A stretch of 6,748 nt of DNA from Thermoplasmata archaeon (GCA_007129655.1 SKVC01000157.1:1-6748), one strand, 5' to 3'. Positions 1-6,655 are shown, counted from the first letter of the stretch. The notes: generated by a model not told the origin, from the letters alone. Made by a program: numbers and translations.

Positions 1-12
1 CAAGTCCACCCT

Positions 13-29
13 ATTGCGAAAACCGCAAT
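13..29. repeat. Short perfect inverted repeat (hairpin)
   Basis: ATTGCG at 13-18 and CGCAAT at 24-29 are perfect reverse complements around a five-base AAAAC loop. No T-run follows on either strand, so it does not look like an intrinsic terminator. It may be part of an RNA that extends beyond the left edge, or chance. Confidence 0.4.
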
Positions 30-82
30 GCGTTATTTGAGTTTTAACTATATCAAATTGTCCCTTCTTTTAATCATATTTC

Positions 83-126
83 TAACGGAAAGAAATTCGC
101 TAGACTTTCGGGATGAAGCCCCGTTA
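83..126. repeat. Nested inverted repeats, possible three-way junction
   Basis: TAACG (83-87) pairs with CGTTA (122-126). Inside it GAAAG (88-92) pairs with CTTTC (105-109), and GGG (110-112) pairs with CCC (119-121). The three helices abut with no unpaired junction bases. It matches no RNA family I recognise, the third helix has only three pairs, and chance pairing cannot be excluded. Confidence 0.3.
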
Positions 127-134
127 ACCACAAC

Positions 135-143
135 ATATAAATA
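135..143. promoter_or_regulatory. TATA-like box, orientation uncertain
   Basis: ATATAAATA on the plus strand, read as TATTTATAT on the minus strand, fits the archaeal box A consensus. Read rightward it would place a transcription start near 165 and give dnaG a leader of about 170 bases, or drive a small RNA. Read leftward it would start near 113 and run off the left edge. Nothing in the sequence settles which is used. Confidence 0.4.
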
Positions 144-276
144 CCCCGACCTTTCCTATTTAAAGTGAAATCAGTTGGAATCCTTAAGGTATTGTTAGAT
201 TCAGATTGATAGTTTCAAGGAAATCACCCAATCACGCTAATCGATATCAAACCCATGCGCAAGTCGAGTAAAACGC

Positions 277-307
277 ACAGAGGTTATAAAGGGAAATAAC
301 CAACTGT
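277..307 (+). promoter_or_regulatory. Probable dnaG promoter, with the TATA box inside an inverted repeat
   Basis: A TATA-like box, TTATAAA at 284-290, lies behind the purine-rich ACAGAGG that could act as BRE. It predicts a transcription start near 313 and a leader of roughly 24 bases carrying the ribosome binding site. The box sits in an interrupted palindrome: ACAG (277-280) and GGTTAT (282-287) match ATAACC (296-301) and CTGT (304-307). This placement suits a repressor operator or an RNA hairpin, but either reading is inference. Confidence 0.5.
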
Positions 308-323
308 TTTCATAATATAACAA

Positions 324-329
324 GAGGTG
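324..329 (+). promoter_or_regulatory. Shine-Dalgarno site of dnaG
   Basis: GAGGTG matches the archaeal GGAGGTGAT consensus and ends seven bases before the ATG at 337. It supports that start codon and shows that dnaG is translated from a leadered transcript, unlike the next gene. Confidence 0.8.
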
Positions 330-336
330 TCATAAA

Positions 337-1548
337 ATGGATATCGACCCAAGTACGACGAAATACTTGATAAAAACGAAGCTTAAAGCTAACGGTGTAG
401 TTGAAAAACCAGATGTGGTGGGAGCGATCTTCGGACAGACCGAGGGTTTATTAGGAGATGAACTTGACCTCAGAGATCTACAGAAAAGCGGTCGAATGGG
501 CCGTATAGAAGTAGAAGTTAGTTCTTCCAAAGGAAGGTCTAATGGAACTGTGATCATACCTTCAAGCTTAGATCTAGTGGAAACATCGATCCTTGCCGCA
601 GCATTGGAAACGATCGATCGAGTAGGACCCTGCCGTGCAGAGATAACAGTAGATGAGATCAGAGATGTTAGGGAATCTAAGAGAAAACACATCGTTGAAA
701 GAGCCAAAGAATTGCTTTCCGGGGTTCTCCAAGAGGGCGGCGTACCCATGAGCAATCTGTCTGAATCTGTAAGGGCAGAAGTTCAAATGGAAGAGATCAC
801 CGATTTTGGTTCTGGTAAATTACCTGCCGGACCCAACGTTAAAGGATCGGACTCGATCATAATAGTTGAAGGTAGATCCGACGTTCTCAACTTACTAAAG
901 TACGGCATCAAAAACGCCATCGCAGTTGAAGGTACGGACATACCGGAAGGCATAAAGAATCTTTCCAGAGAACGTGTGACTACTGTTTTCGTAGACGGAG
1001 ATAGAGGTGGTTCTCTCATACTAAAAGAGCTTTTAGAAACCGCAGAAATAGACTATGTAGCAAAAGCACCGAGCAACACCGAAGTCGAAGAGATGACTCA
1101 GAAACAGATAATGAAATCGCTTAGGAGCAAAATACCTTTCGACCAGTATGTCGAAATGTATGACATAGACATAGGTAAACTACCCGGTCATAAACAAAAA
1201 GAGCAGCATAAGCCACGAGAAGAAAAGAAGGAACCTAAACCGGCGACTCCAGCCCCAAAAACATCGAAATACTCAGACATTTTGCAGGGCATCAAGGGCA
1301 AGAAAAAAGCTGTTATCCTAGATAACAACGATAAGGAATTAACACAGGTAAAAACTAGAGAACTCACTGACACTCTAAGTGACGGTAAACACAAGGCCGA
1401 TAAAGTGATATTCGACGGAATAATAACTCAGCGGTTAGTAGACGTAGCCGTCGATGCGGGAGTTAAAAAACTGATCGCACGAAAAGTAAGCAACATACCG
1501 AAACTCCCAACTTCTATCGAGCTCCTCTCGTGGGACGACATCAAGTAA
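337..1548 (+). CDS. dnaG: Archaeal DnaG (Toprim-domain primase / exosome subunit)
   Basis: This is a 403-residue archaeal DnaG. Archaeal DnaG has been found as a stable component of the RNA-degrading exosome, where it favours adenine-rich RNA. Primase activity has also been reported, although the main archaeal replicative primase is PriSL. Residues about 1-165 form the archaea-specific N-terminal region. The Toprim domain spans about 170-255, with the acidic metal-binding residues visible as Glu178 in IIIVEGRSD and Asp220/Asp222 in VDGDRGG. Residues about 283-310 are a hydrophilic linker rich in Lys, Glu and Pro. A conserved-looking C-terminal domain fills 311-403. The bacterial N-terminal zinc-binding domain is absent, as expected in archaea. 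Start and end are well supported by a good ribosome binding site and a T-rich terminator after the TAA. It appears monocistronic. Length and motifs give no sign of damage. Confidence 0.96.
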   Translation: MDIDPSTTKYLIKTKLKANGVVEKPDVVGAIFGQTEGLLGDELDLRDLQKSGRMGRIEVEVSSSKGRSNGTVIIPSSLDLVETSILAAALETIDRVGPCRAEITVDEIRDVRESKRKHIVERAKELLSGVLQEGGVPMSNLSESVRAEVQMEEITDFGSGKLPAGPNVKGSDSIIIVEGRSDVLNLLKYGIKNAIAVEGTDIPEGIKNLSRERVTTVFVDGDRGGSLILKELLETAEIDYVAKAPSNTEVEEMTQKQIMKSLRSKIPFDQYVEMYDIDIGKLPGHKQKEQHKPREEKKEPKPATPAPKTSKYSDILQGIKGKKKAVILDNNDKELTQVKTRELTDTLSDGKHKADKVIFDGIITQRLVDVAVDAGVKKLIARKVSNIPKLPTSIELLSWDDIK

Positions 1549-1551
1549 AAA

Positions 1552-1575
1552 CCCCTTTTTCTTTTTTCTTTTTTC
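1552..1575 (+). terminator. T-rich terminator of dnaG
   Basis: A CCCC run is followed by three T-tracts separated by single C bases, starting a few bases after the dnaG stop. No hairpin precedes it. This is the usual form of an archaeal terminator on the non-template strand. A very similar pyrimidine tract follows the minus-strand gene fragment at the right edge. Confidence 0.75.
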
Positions 1576-1585
1576 ATGAGAATTT

Positions 1586-1593
1586 TTTTATAC
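1586..1593 (+). promoter_or_regulatory. TATA box of the PPDK gene
   Basis: TTTTATAC follows the purine-rich CATGAGAA (1575-1582), a plausible BRE. The box centre near 1590 predicts a transcription start near 1616. That lies just past the first possible ATG (1613) and a few bases before the second (1622). No Shine-Dalgarno sequence is present, so the message is probably leaderless or nearly so. Confidence 0.65.
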
Positions 1594-1621
1594 CTAGTCT
1601 TTAACTCCCAGTATGTTCACT

Positions 1622-4216
1622 ATGACTAAGTATGTGTATTCATTCAAAGAAGGTAGCAAAGACATGAAGAAATTGCTGGGTGGAAAGGGTGCCAATCTAG
1701 CACAGATGACATCCATCGGCCTGGAAGTTCCCCCTGGTTTTACGGTTACCACGGAAGCGTGCTTGAAGTATCTCGAAGAGGAAAGTATGCCATCCGAGAT
1801 AGACGGCCAGATGCGTGAAAAGATGGATGACTTGGAGGAACAAACGAGTAAAAAATTCGGCGATCCGGAAAATCCACTTCTCGTATCTGTTCGTTCCGGT
1901 GCGGCGTTTTCCATGCCCGGTATGATGGACACCATCTTAAATCTAGGTCTTAACCAGGACACACTTCAAGGTCTCATAAAACTTACAGACGAGCGCTTCG
2001 CATACGATAGTTATAGACGCTTCATCAACATGTTCGGAGACGTTGTTCGTGGAATCCCCCACGAAAAATTCGAAGAAAAGATGGACGAGGTAAAGAAAAT
2101 TAAAGGTGTCGAAAAGGATGTAGAACTTGACGTAGAGGGGATGAAGGAAGTATGCAAAAAATACATGGAACTGGTGGAGGATATACCATCGGATCCATGG
2201 CAGCAGCTCATGGAAGCGACCAAAGCCGTTTTTGCTTCGTGGAACAATAAACGAGCGGTGACTTACAGGGAAATTAATGGGCTGCCCCATGATATGGGAA
2301 CGGCGGTAAACGTCCAGTCGATGGTTTTCGGTAACACCGGAGATAATTCTGGTAGCGGAGTGGCCTTTACAAGAGATCCGGCAACGGGTGAAAATAAGAT
2401 GTACGGCGAATTCCTTATGAACGCCCAGGGCGAAGACGTTGTTGCCGGTATTAGAACACCGATGCAATTAGAAGAGTTAAAGGAGATATTACCTGAGATT
2501 CACTCTCAACTCAATTACGTGTGTAAGATATTAGAAAAGGAATACCGTGAAATGCAGGATCTGGAATTCACCATAGAGGACGGTAGATTATTCATTTTGC
2601 AGACTAGAGACGGAAAAAGAACACCGAACGCCGCGGTCAAGATCGCATATGATATGGCAAATGAGAACTTGATAACGAAGGAAATCGCATTGACCAGGAT
2701 AACCGGCGAACAGATAGAAAAACTTCTCCATAAACAAGTGGACCCCGAAGTAGATGTAGAAAAGATAGCAAAAGGGCTCAATGCATCCCCGGGTGCGGGC
2801 TGTGGAAAGGTATATTTCGATACGGACGAAGCAGCTGAAAGGGGAAATGACGGCGAGAACGTTATACTAGTACGCAGAGAAACTACACCGGAAGACATCC
2901 ACGGCATGGCCGCCGCCCAAGGCGTTCTGACGAGCAGGGGCGGGATGACTTCACATGCAGCGGTGGTGGCAAGAGGAATGGGTCAACCCTGCATCGTTGG
3001 TGCCGAAGAACTTTTAATAGACATGGGAAGGGAACAGTTTTCTGCTGGAAACGTAGTGGTTAAAAAAGGAGATATGATCACCATCAACGGAACCACCGGA
3101 GACATCATCCTGGGCGAAGCACCGCTGATCGAGCCTGAGTTCAGTACCGAATTCCAAGAACTACTCTTGTGGGCCGACGATATACGACAGATGGGCGTAT
3201 GGGCAAACGCAGATAATCCCAACGACGCTAGAAAAGCCCTGGAATTTGGTGCGGAAGGCATCGGTCTTTGCCGTACGGAACATATGTTCTTTGATCCTGA
3301 AAGATTGGACACCGTTCAGGAGATGATAATAGCTGAGAAGGAAGAAGATCGAGAGAAAGCCCTTGCCAAGCTGATGCCAATGCAAAAGAAAGATTTCAAG
3401 GAAATGTTCGAAGTGATGGACGGGCATCCTATCATAATTCGACTGTTAGATCCGCCCTTGCATGAGTTCGTCCCTAATGATAAAGAATCTCAAAAGAGTC
3501 TAGCAAATAAACTAGGTATTCCCGTGGAAGAGATCTCTGAGCGTGTAAAACGTTTAGAGGAAGCCAATCCCATGTTAGGTCATAGAGGATGTCGTTTGGG
3601 TATCTCATATCCCTCCATATACCGAATGCAGGTCCGGGCGATACTTGAGGCTGCGGTGGAAACATCCAATGCAGGTTATGATGTTCTCCCACGCATAATG
3701 GTTCCACTAGTGGGTAATGTTAAGGAATTATCATCGATAAAGGAAAAAGTAGTTCTACCGGTTGCTGAAGAGGTATTCAAGGAGAATGGAAACAGTATCG
3801 ATTACAAACTAGGAACCATGATCGAGATACCCCGGGCAGCTATAACCGCAGACGAAATCGCCACTGTAGCAGAATTTTTCTCCTTCGGTACGAACGACCT
3901 TACACAGATGACACTCGGTTTCAGCAGGGACGATGTTGGCACCTTTGTTCCTGGATATTTAAAACAAGGTGTACTATCGGACGATCCATTTCAGGTACTG
4001 GATCAAAAAGGTGTAGGCCCTTTGGTGGAGATGGCTGTAAAGAAAGGCCGGAAGACCAATCCGAATATGAGTATAGGTATATGTGGTGAACATGGTGGTG
4101 AATCTTCCTCCGTCAAATTCTCATATCGTGCCGGTTTGGATTACGTAAGCTGTTCACCTTACAGGGTTCCTATTGCCAGGATAGCTGCCGCTCAAGCCGT
4201 AATCGAATCTCAATAA
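1622..4216 (+). CDS. ppdK: Pyruvate, phosphate dikinase (PPDK)
   Basis: PPDK catalyses ATP + pyruvate + phosphate = AMP + PEP + diphosphate in the cytoplasm, serving gluconeogenesis or glycolysis in anaerobes and archaea. The 864 residues carry the full architecture: an ATP-grasp nucleotide-binding domain (about 1-340), a swivelling phosphohistidine domain (about 385-500) and a C-terminal PEP/pyruvate TIM barrel (about 515-864). The phosphorylated histidine is His445 in GGMTSHAAVVARG. Barrel residues Arg551, Arg607, Glu735, Asn758 and Cys821 (GICGEHGG) each sit exactly ten positions below their Clostridium symbiosum counterparts as I remember them, so the enzyme looks complete and active. I chose ATG 1622 because MTKYVYSF matches the family N-terminus and the predicted transcription start lies near 1616. 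ATG 1613 would add MFT and give 867 residues. It has its own promoter after dnaG and converges on the minus-strand operon. Confidence 0.96.
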   Translation: MTKYVYSFKEGSKDMKKLLGGKGANLAQMTSIGLEVPPGFTVTTEACLKYLEEESMPSEIDGQMREKMDDLEEQTSKKFGDPENPLLVSVRSGAAFSMPGMMDTILNLGLNQDTLQGLIKLTDERFAYDSYRRFINMFGDVVRGIPHEKFEEKMDEVKKIKGVEKDVELDVEGMKEVCKKYMELVEDIPSDPWQQLMEATKAVFASWNNKRAVTYREINGLPHDMGTAVNVQSMVFGNTGDNSGSGVAFTRDPATGENKMYGEFLMNAQGEDVVAGIRTPMQLEELKEILPEIHSQLNYVCKILEKEYREMQDLEFTIEDGRLFILQTRDGKRTPNAAVKIAYDMANENLITKEIALTRITGEQIEKLLHKQVDPEVDVEKIAKGLNASPGAGCGKVYFDTDEAAERGNDGENVILVRRETTPEDIHGMAAAQGVLTSRGGMTSHAAVVARGMGQPCIVGAEELLIDMGREQFSAGNVVVKKGDMITINGTTGDIILGEAPLIEPEFSTEFQELLLWADDIRQMGVWANADNPNDARKALEFGAEGIGLCRTEHMFFDPERLDTVQEMIIAEKEEDREKALAKLMPMQKKDFKEMFEVMDGHPIIIRLLDPPLHEFVPNDKESQKSLANKLGIPVEEISERVKRLEEANPMLGHRGCRLGISYPSIYRMQVRAILEAAVETSNAGYDVLPRIMVPLVGNVKELSSIKEKVVLPVAEEVFKENGNSIDYKLGTMIEIPRAAITADEIATVAEFFSFGTNDLTQMTLGFSRDDVGTFVPGYLKQGVLSDDPFQVLDQKGVGPLVEMAVKKGRKTNPNMSIGICGEHGGESSSVKFSYRAGLDYVSCSPYRVPIARIAAAQAVIESQ

Positions 4217-4231
4217 AGAGAGCTAAAATCA

Positions 4232-4630
4232 TTATTCCTCGAATTTCTGAAACCTTAGGTGTGTCTTTGTAAATCCGAGCTTTTCGTAAAATCTCAGTGT
4301 TTTGGGATTTTCCTGGTTAAGGTGTACGGAAATATCGGCTCCTTCGGGAACTATCCGTTCCATCAATTCTCGACCGATCCCTTCTCTACGATACTCTGGT
4401 TCTACTGCAAGATGTGCTACGTGGAATTTTTCGAAAAAAGGTGTGTAAACACCGACAACCGATCCGATCAACACATCATCGACGTAAGCTCCCACGGCCC
4501 TACCGTTTTCGAAACAAAATAATATATCTCTAGTAAGCTCTTCTTTAGATATGTACACCTTCAAATGCCGGTAAAGTAAGTCGGTGTGGGCATCGATATT
4601 TTCCGTGTCTTCGACCACATACCTAATCAT
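4232..4630 (-). CDS. GNAT-family N-acetyltransferase
   Basis: This is a small single-domain GNAT protein of 132 residues, which should transfer an acetyl group from acetyl-CoA to an amine. Substrate unknown. The acetyl-CoA-binding motif A lies at about 70-95, with the strand VAHLAVEPEY and the pyrophosphate loop RREGIGRE. The motif B region near the C-terminus reads NPKTLRFYEKLGF (109-120 or so), typical of the superfamily. The N-terminus is short and acidic, with no signal peptide or membrane segment. It is the last gene of a three-gene operon. Its ATG overlaps the stop of the DUF1611 gene by eight bases (ATGATTAG), which points to coupled translation. The substrate may therefore be a small amino compound handled by the upstream enzymes, although a general protein acetyltransferase role (RimI-like) cannot be excluded. 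Its 3' end faces PPDK across 15 bases. Confidence 0.88.
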   Translation of the reverse strand: MIRYVVEDTENIDAHTDLLYRHLKVYISKEELTRDILFCFENGRAVGAYVDDVLIGSVVGVYTPFFEKFHVAHLAVEPEYRREGIGRELMERIVPEGADISVHLNQENPKTLRFYEKLGFTKTHLRFQKFEE

Positions 4631-5693
4631 TCTTTTCTTTCCTCAAATACAATTCTTCCATTCGATCCACTATTACGCCTGCCCCGTGTACCAGTACATC
4701 TGCTACCGGCACACCGTATTCCTTTTCGTATCTTTCCTTCCACTCATCCGGGTCGATCTCTCCTTCATGGTTTATAGCCATGGCAAAGATTGTACCAGGA
4801 TAGAAGAATTCTACTATCTCCCACTCTCGGTCTAGATTCGGCGGCGGATAGTTTTCAAATCCATCCAATTCTTTCCTGCCCGGGGCGTGTATCATTACAG
4901 CGCCATGGGGTTCTGCGCCTTTCAAGAGTGCAAGTGGAACTCCACCCTGAGGTATGCTGATGGCGGCTTGACCCTCTACTATCACGACATCCGAATCTTG
5001 TGAAGCCAGCCATACTTCGTGCTCCACTTCACCACTGAGAAAATCGCCTTTGACCGCATCCAAGGGAGTACCAAATTTAGCTCCCTGCATTATCCCGGTT
5101 TGACCGGTTGCAACGAAAGTGGGTCTGTAACCTCTACGCTCCAACTCTTTACAGATCTCTATACCGGTAGTCCTCTTTCCGATGGCACAGTCGGTACCCA
5201 CTAGAACAATTCTCGGAGGCAGATCGTCGTTCAATAGTTTACCGGAAGGCATGTCCTTTCTATCCGAAGGTTTTCTCGTATCCCAAATGTCAACACCATA
5301 CTCTTTTGCGATGCTGACAAATTCATCGTTCTCCGAGAGGTAATCGTGGGTACCTGTGACCAAGCTCATGCCATTTTTCATGGCTTCCAGGAATACGTCC
5401 TTTACCTCGAAGGGGAATGCGCCCCCGTCTCTCGCTATTCCGTTGATGAATGCAGATGGTTTCTTCTCTACCCGGCCAAGAGTTTCTTCCAGACTTTGAA
5501 AAATCGGGATATGCTCCATAACATCGGGTAACACTTCATGAGCATAATTTTCTTCCCTAGTACTGTCTATAACTCCGATTATCTCGTACTTCTCGGAGAA
5601 CCTCACCAGACCGTTCGCCGTCTTTCCATCTAATTTACCGAATTCCCCTTCCGCGTATATCAAAGCGGGTATTTTTTTATCTATTCCGAACAT
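4623..5693 (-). CDS. DUF1611 family P-loop protein, DgcN-like
   Basis: This 356-residue protein fits the DUF1611 family: a Rossmann-like N-terminal domain (about 1-155, opening with PALIYAEGEFG and with VIDSTR at 41-46) and a C-terminal P-loop domain (about 160-350). The nucleotide-binding loop is GTDCAIGKRTT at 166-176. Further landmarks are ATGQTG (195-200), DFLSGEVE (217-224) and VIVEGQAAIS (237-246). Length is normal for the family. One member, DgcN of marine Pseudoalteromonas, was reported to N-acetylate D-glutamate before racemisation by DgcA. Whether this archaeal protein does the same is not shown, and no DgcA-like enolase-fold epimerase lies nearby. The gene overlaps the end of the upstream PLP enzyme by 17 bases and the start of the GNAT gene by eight, so the three are almost certainly co-expressed. 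No transmembrane segment is evident. Confidence 0.85.
   Translation of the reverse strand: MFGIDKKIPALIYAEGEFGKLDGKTANGLVRFSEKYEIIGVIDSTREENYAHEVLPDVMEHIPIFQSLEETLGRVEKKPSAFINGIARDGGAFPFEVKDVFLEAMKNGMSLVTGTHDYLSENDEFVSIAKEYGVDIWDTRKPSDRKDMPSGKLLNDDLPPRIVLVGTDCAIGKRTTGIEICKELERRGYRPTFVATGQTGIMQGAKFGTPLDAVKGDFLSGEVEHEVWLASQDSDVVIVEGQAAISIPQGGVPLALLKGAEPHGAVMIHAPGRKELDGFENYPPPNLDREWEIVEFFYPGTIFAMAINHEGEIDPDEWKERYEKEYGVPVADVLVHGAGVIVDRMEELYLRKEKND
4641..4644 (-). promoter_or_regulatory. Weak Shine-Dalgarno site of the GNAT gene
   Basis: GAGG on the minus strand lies ten bases before the GNAT ATG, inside the last codons of the DUF1611 gene. The match is partial and the spacing long, so coupling through the overlapping stop/start may contribute more. 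Confidence 0.4.
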
Positions 5694-6630
5694 TTTTTAC
5701 ACCTGAGGTCAATATTACTACGTGTGGTCCACCATCATCATTCCTTTCTTTTAAGTATTGCTCCAGAACACCCAATGGTGCTGCGGAAACCGGAAGTAAT
5801 CTTACCTGCTCTTTTTCTTCAAATATATTCCGGTAATACAGTAAGTCTTCATCCTTTAATCCTAAAGCGATACCGTCCGTATCGTAGATTGCGTTTACAG
5901 CTTCCTGTCCATCGTAAGCCCGCCAGTTCAATAGAGGCTCGTTGACTTCTGTTTCCACGATTTCATCCGGCGGCAGTTCTATTATCTCCTTTTTTCCCTG
6001 TAGTATGGTTTCGATGATTGCATTGTTCCCACTGCTGGACACCCCTAACATATGCGGTATAGCTTCGGAGCGTTGTTTTCTCCACAATAAACGGTATCCC
6101 AGATGGATCCCCGCGAGTGTGGTTCCGTTTCCCACGGGAATCGAAACCGTTTCCGGAGGGGTATCTAGCTCGTTCTGTATCTCATCCGCGATATCCACGT
6201 AGGCTACCAGTGATGTCGGCGTGTTCTTGTTACCCGGATTGGCGTCGTACCAATCCTCTTTTTCAGCATTTTTACGACTCTCGATCACCGAATCTTCATA
6301 ACTCCCTTCCACGAGTATTATCTCCGCTCCATATCCCCTTATAGTATCTATCATATCTCCGGAGTACTTTTTTGGAATGAAAACTTTACAGTTTAAACCG
6401 GATTTGCAGGCAACGAAGCTCATGGCCACACCGTAATTACCACAGGACCCCACAGTTATAGTTTCATAGCCCCTGATTATAGCATCATCCACATGTTGTA
6501 TGGCCAGTCTATCTTTGTGTGTCCCGGTGGGATTCTCACCTTCCAATTTCATGTAGATCCCTTCTGTCCCCAGCATTTCCTCCAGCTTGGGTGCCCGTAC
6601 CAATGAAGTGTCGCCGATTCCGTAGGTCAT
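5677..6630 (-). CDS. Threonine synthase-like PLP-dependent enzyme (fold type II)
   Basis: This 317-residue enzyme belongs to the beta (tryptophan synthase/threonine synthase) family of PLP enzymes. The Schiff-base lysine should be Lys39 in NPTGTHKDR (34-41), in place of the usual SFKDR. The substrate-binding loop is SCGNYGVA (62-69). The glycine-rich phosphate loop is PVGNGTTLAG (165-174). The C-terminal VVILTSG (304-310) resembles the threonine synthase segment that contacts the pyridine nitrogen. It begins directly at the catalytic core and lacks the N-terminal zinc-ribbon-like extension of many archaeal threonine synthases, so it is shorter than that family. The ATG is unambiguous: a TGA lies upstream in frame with no other start between. 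It leads an operon with a DUF1611 protein and a GNAT. The reaction could be threonine synthesis, a beta-replacement, a dehydratase or a racemase; the sequence alone does not decide. Confidence 0.88.
   Translation of the reverse strand: MTYGIGDTSLVRAPKLEEMLGTEGIYMKLEGENPTGTHKDRLAIQHVDDAIIRGYETITVGSCGNYGVAMSFVACKSGLNCKVFIPKKYSGDMIDTIRGYGAEIILVEGSYEDSVIESRKNAEKEDWYDANPGNKNTPTSLVAYVDIADEIQNELDTPPETVSIPVGNGTTLAGIHLGYRLLWRKQRSEAIPHMLGVSSSGNNAIIETILQGKKEIIELPPDEIVETEVNEPLLNWRAYDGQEAVNAIYDTDGIALGLKDEDLLYYRNIFEEKEQVRLLPVSAAPLGVLEQYLKERNDDGGPHVVILTSGVKNVRNR
5700..5704 (-). promoter_or_regulatory. Shine-Dalgarno site of the DUF1611 gene
   Basis: AGGTG on the minus strand ends six bases before the ATG at 5693-5691 and lies inside the coding sequence of the PLP enzyme. 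It supports this start and the 17-base overlap as a real arrangement. Confidence 0.65.
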
Positions 6631-6655
6631 GGTATCGTCTATCCTACTACACCTT

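Larger units (their letters stand above)
1..281. other. Intergenic region with small inverted repeats, no recognised gene
   Basis: No protein or RNA gene is recognised in this stretch. It is AT-richer than the coding regions. It holds a short perfect hairpin (13-29), a nested set of repeats that could fold as a three-way junction (83-126), a strong TATA-like box (135-143), and weak repeats at 178-202 and 204-233. Frame 1 stays open from the left edge to a TGA at 166-168, but its translation resembles no family I know and the TATA-like box lies inside it. The stretch may hold the end of an upstream gene, a small RNA, or simply a long dnaG upstream region. Confidence 0.5.

Noticed and set aside
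83..126. Hammerhead ribozyme or tRNA-like fold
   Set aside because: The hammerhead core (CUGAUGA and GAAA in junction positions) is absent, and no T-arm GTTCRA motif or cloverleaf can be drawn.
1..168. Frame 1 open from the left edge to TGA at 166-168 (55 codons), possibly the tail of an upstream gene or of a TnpB-like transposase
   Set aside because: The translation has no zinc-ribbon cysteines, no RDxNAA-type motif and no familiar domain. The strong TATA-like box and inverted repeats lie inside it. An open stretch of this length can arise by chance.
182..189. CCTTAAGG perfect palindrome
   Set aside because: An eight-base palindrome is common by chance, and nothing nearby makes it look like an operator.
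162..270. C/D box guide RNA
   Set aside because: GTGAAAT near 165 is only a poor C box, and no convincing CTGA D box follows at the right distance.
330..755. Minus-strand open frame of 141 codons inside dnaG
   Set aside because: It is serine/threonine-rich low-complexity translation opposite a conserved gene, with no ribosome binding site or promoter of its own.
1943..2467. Long minus-strand open frames inside the PPDK gene
   Set aside because: They are antisense to a well-conserved enzyme and their translations look like out-of-frame products without domains.
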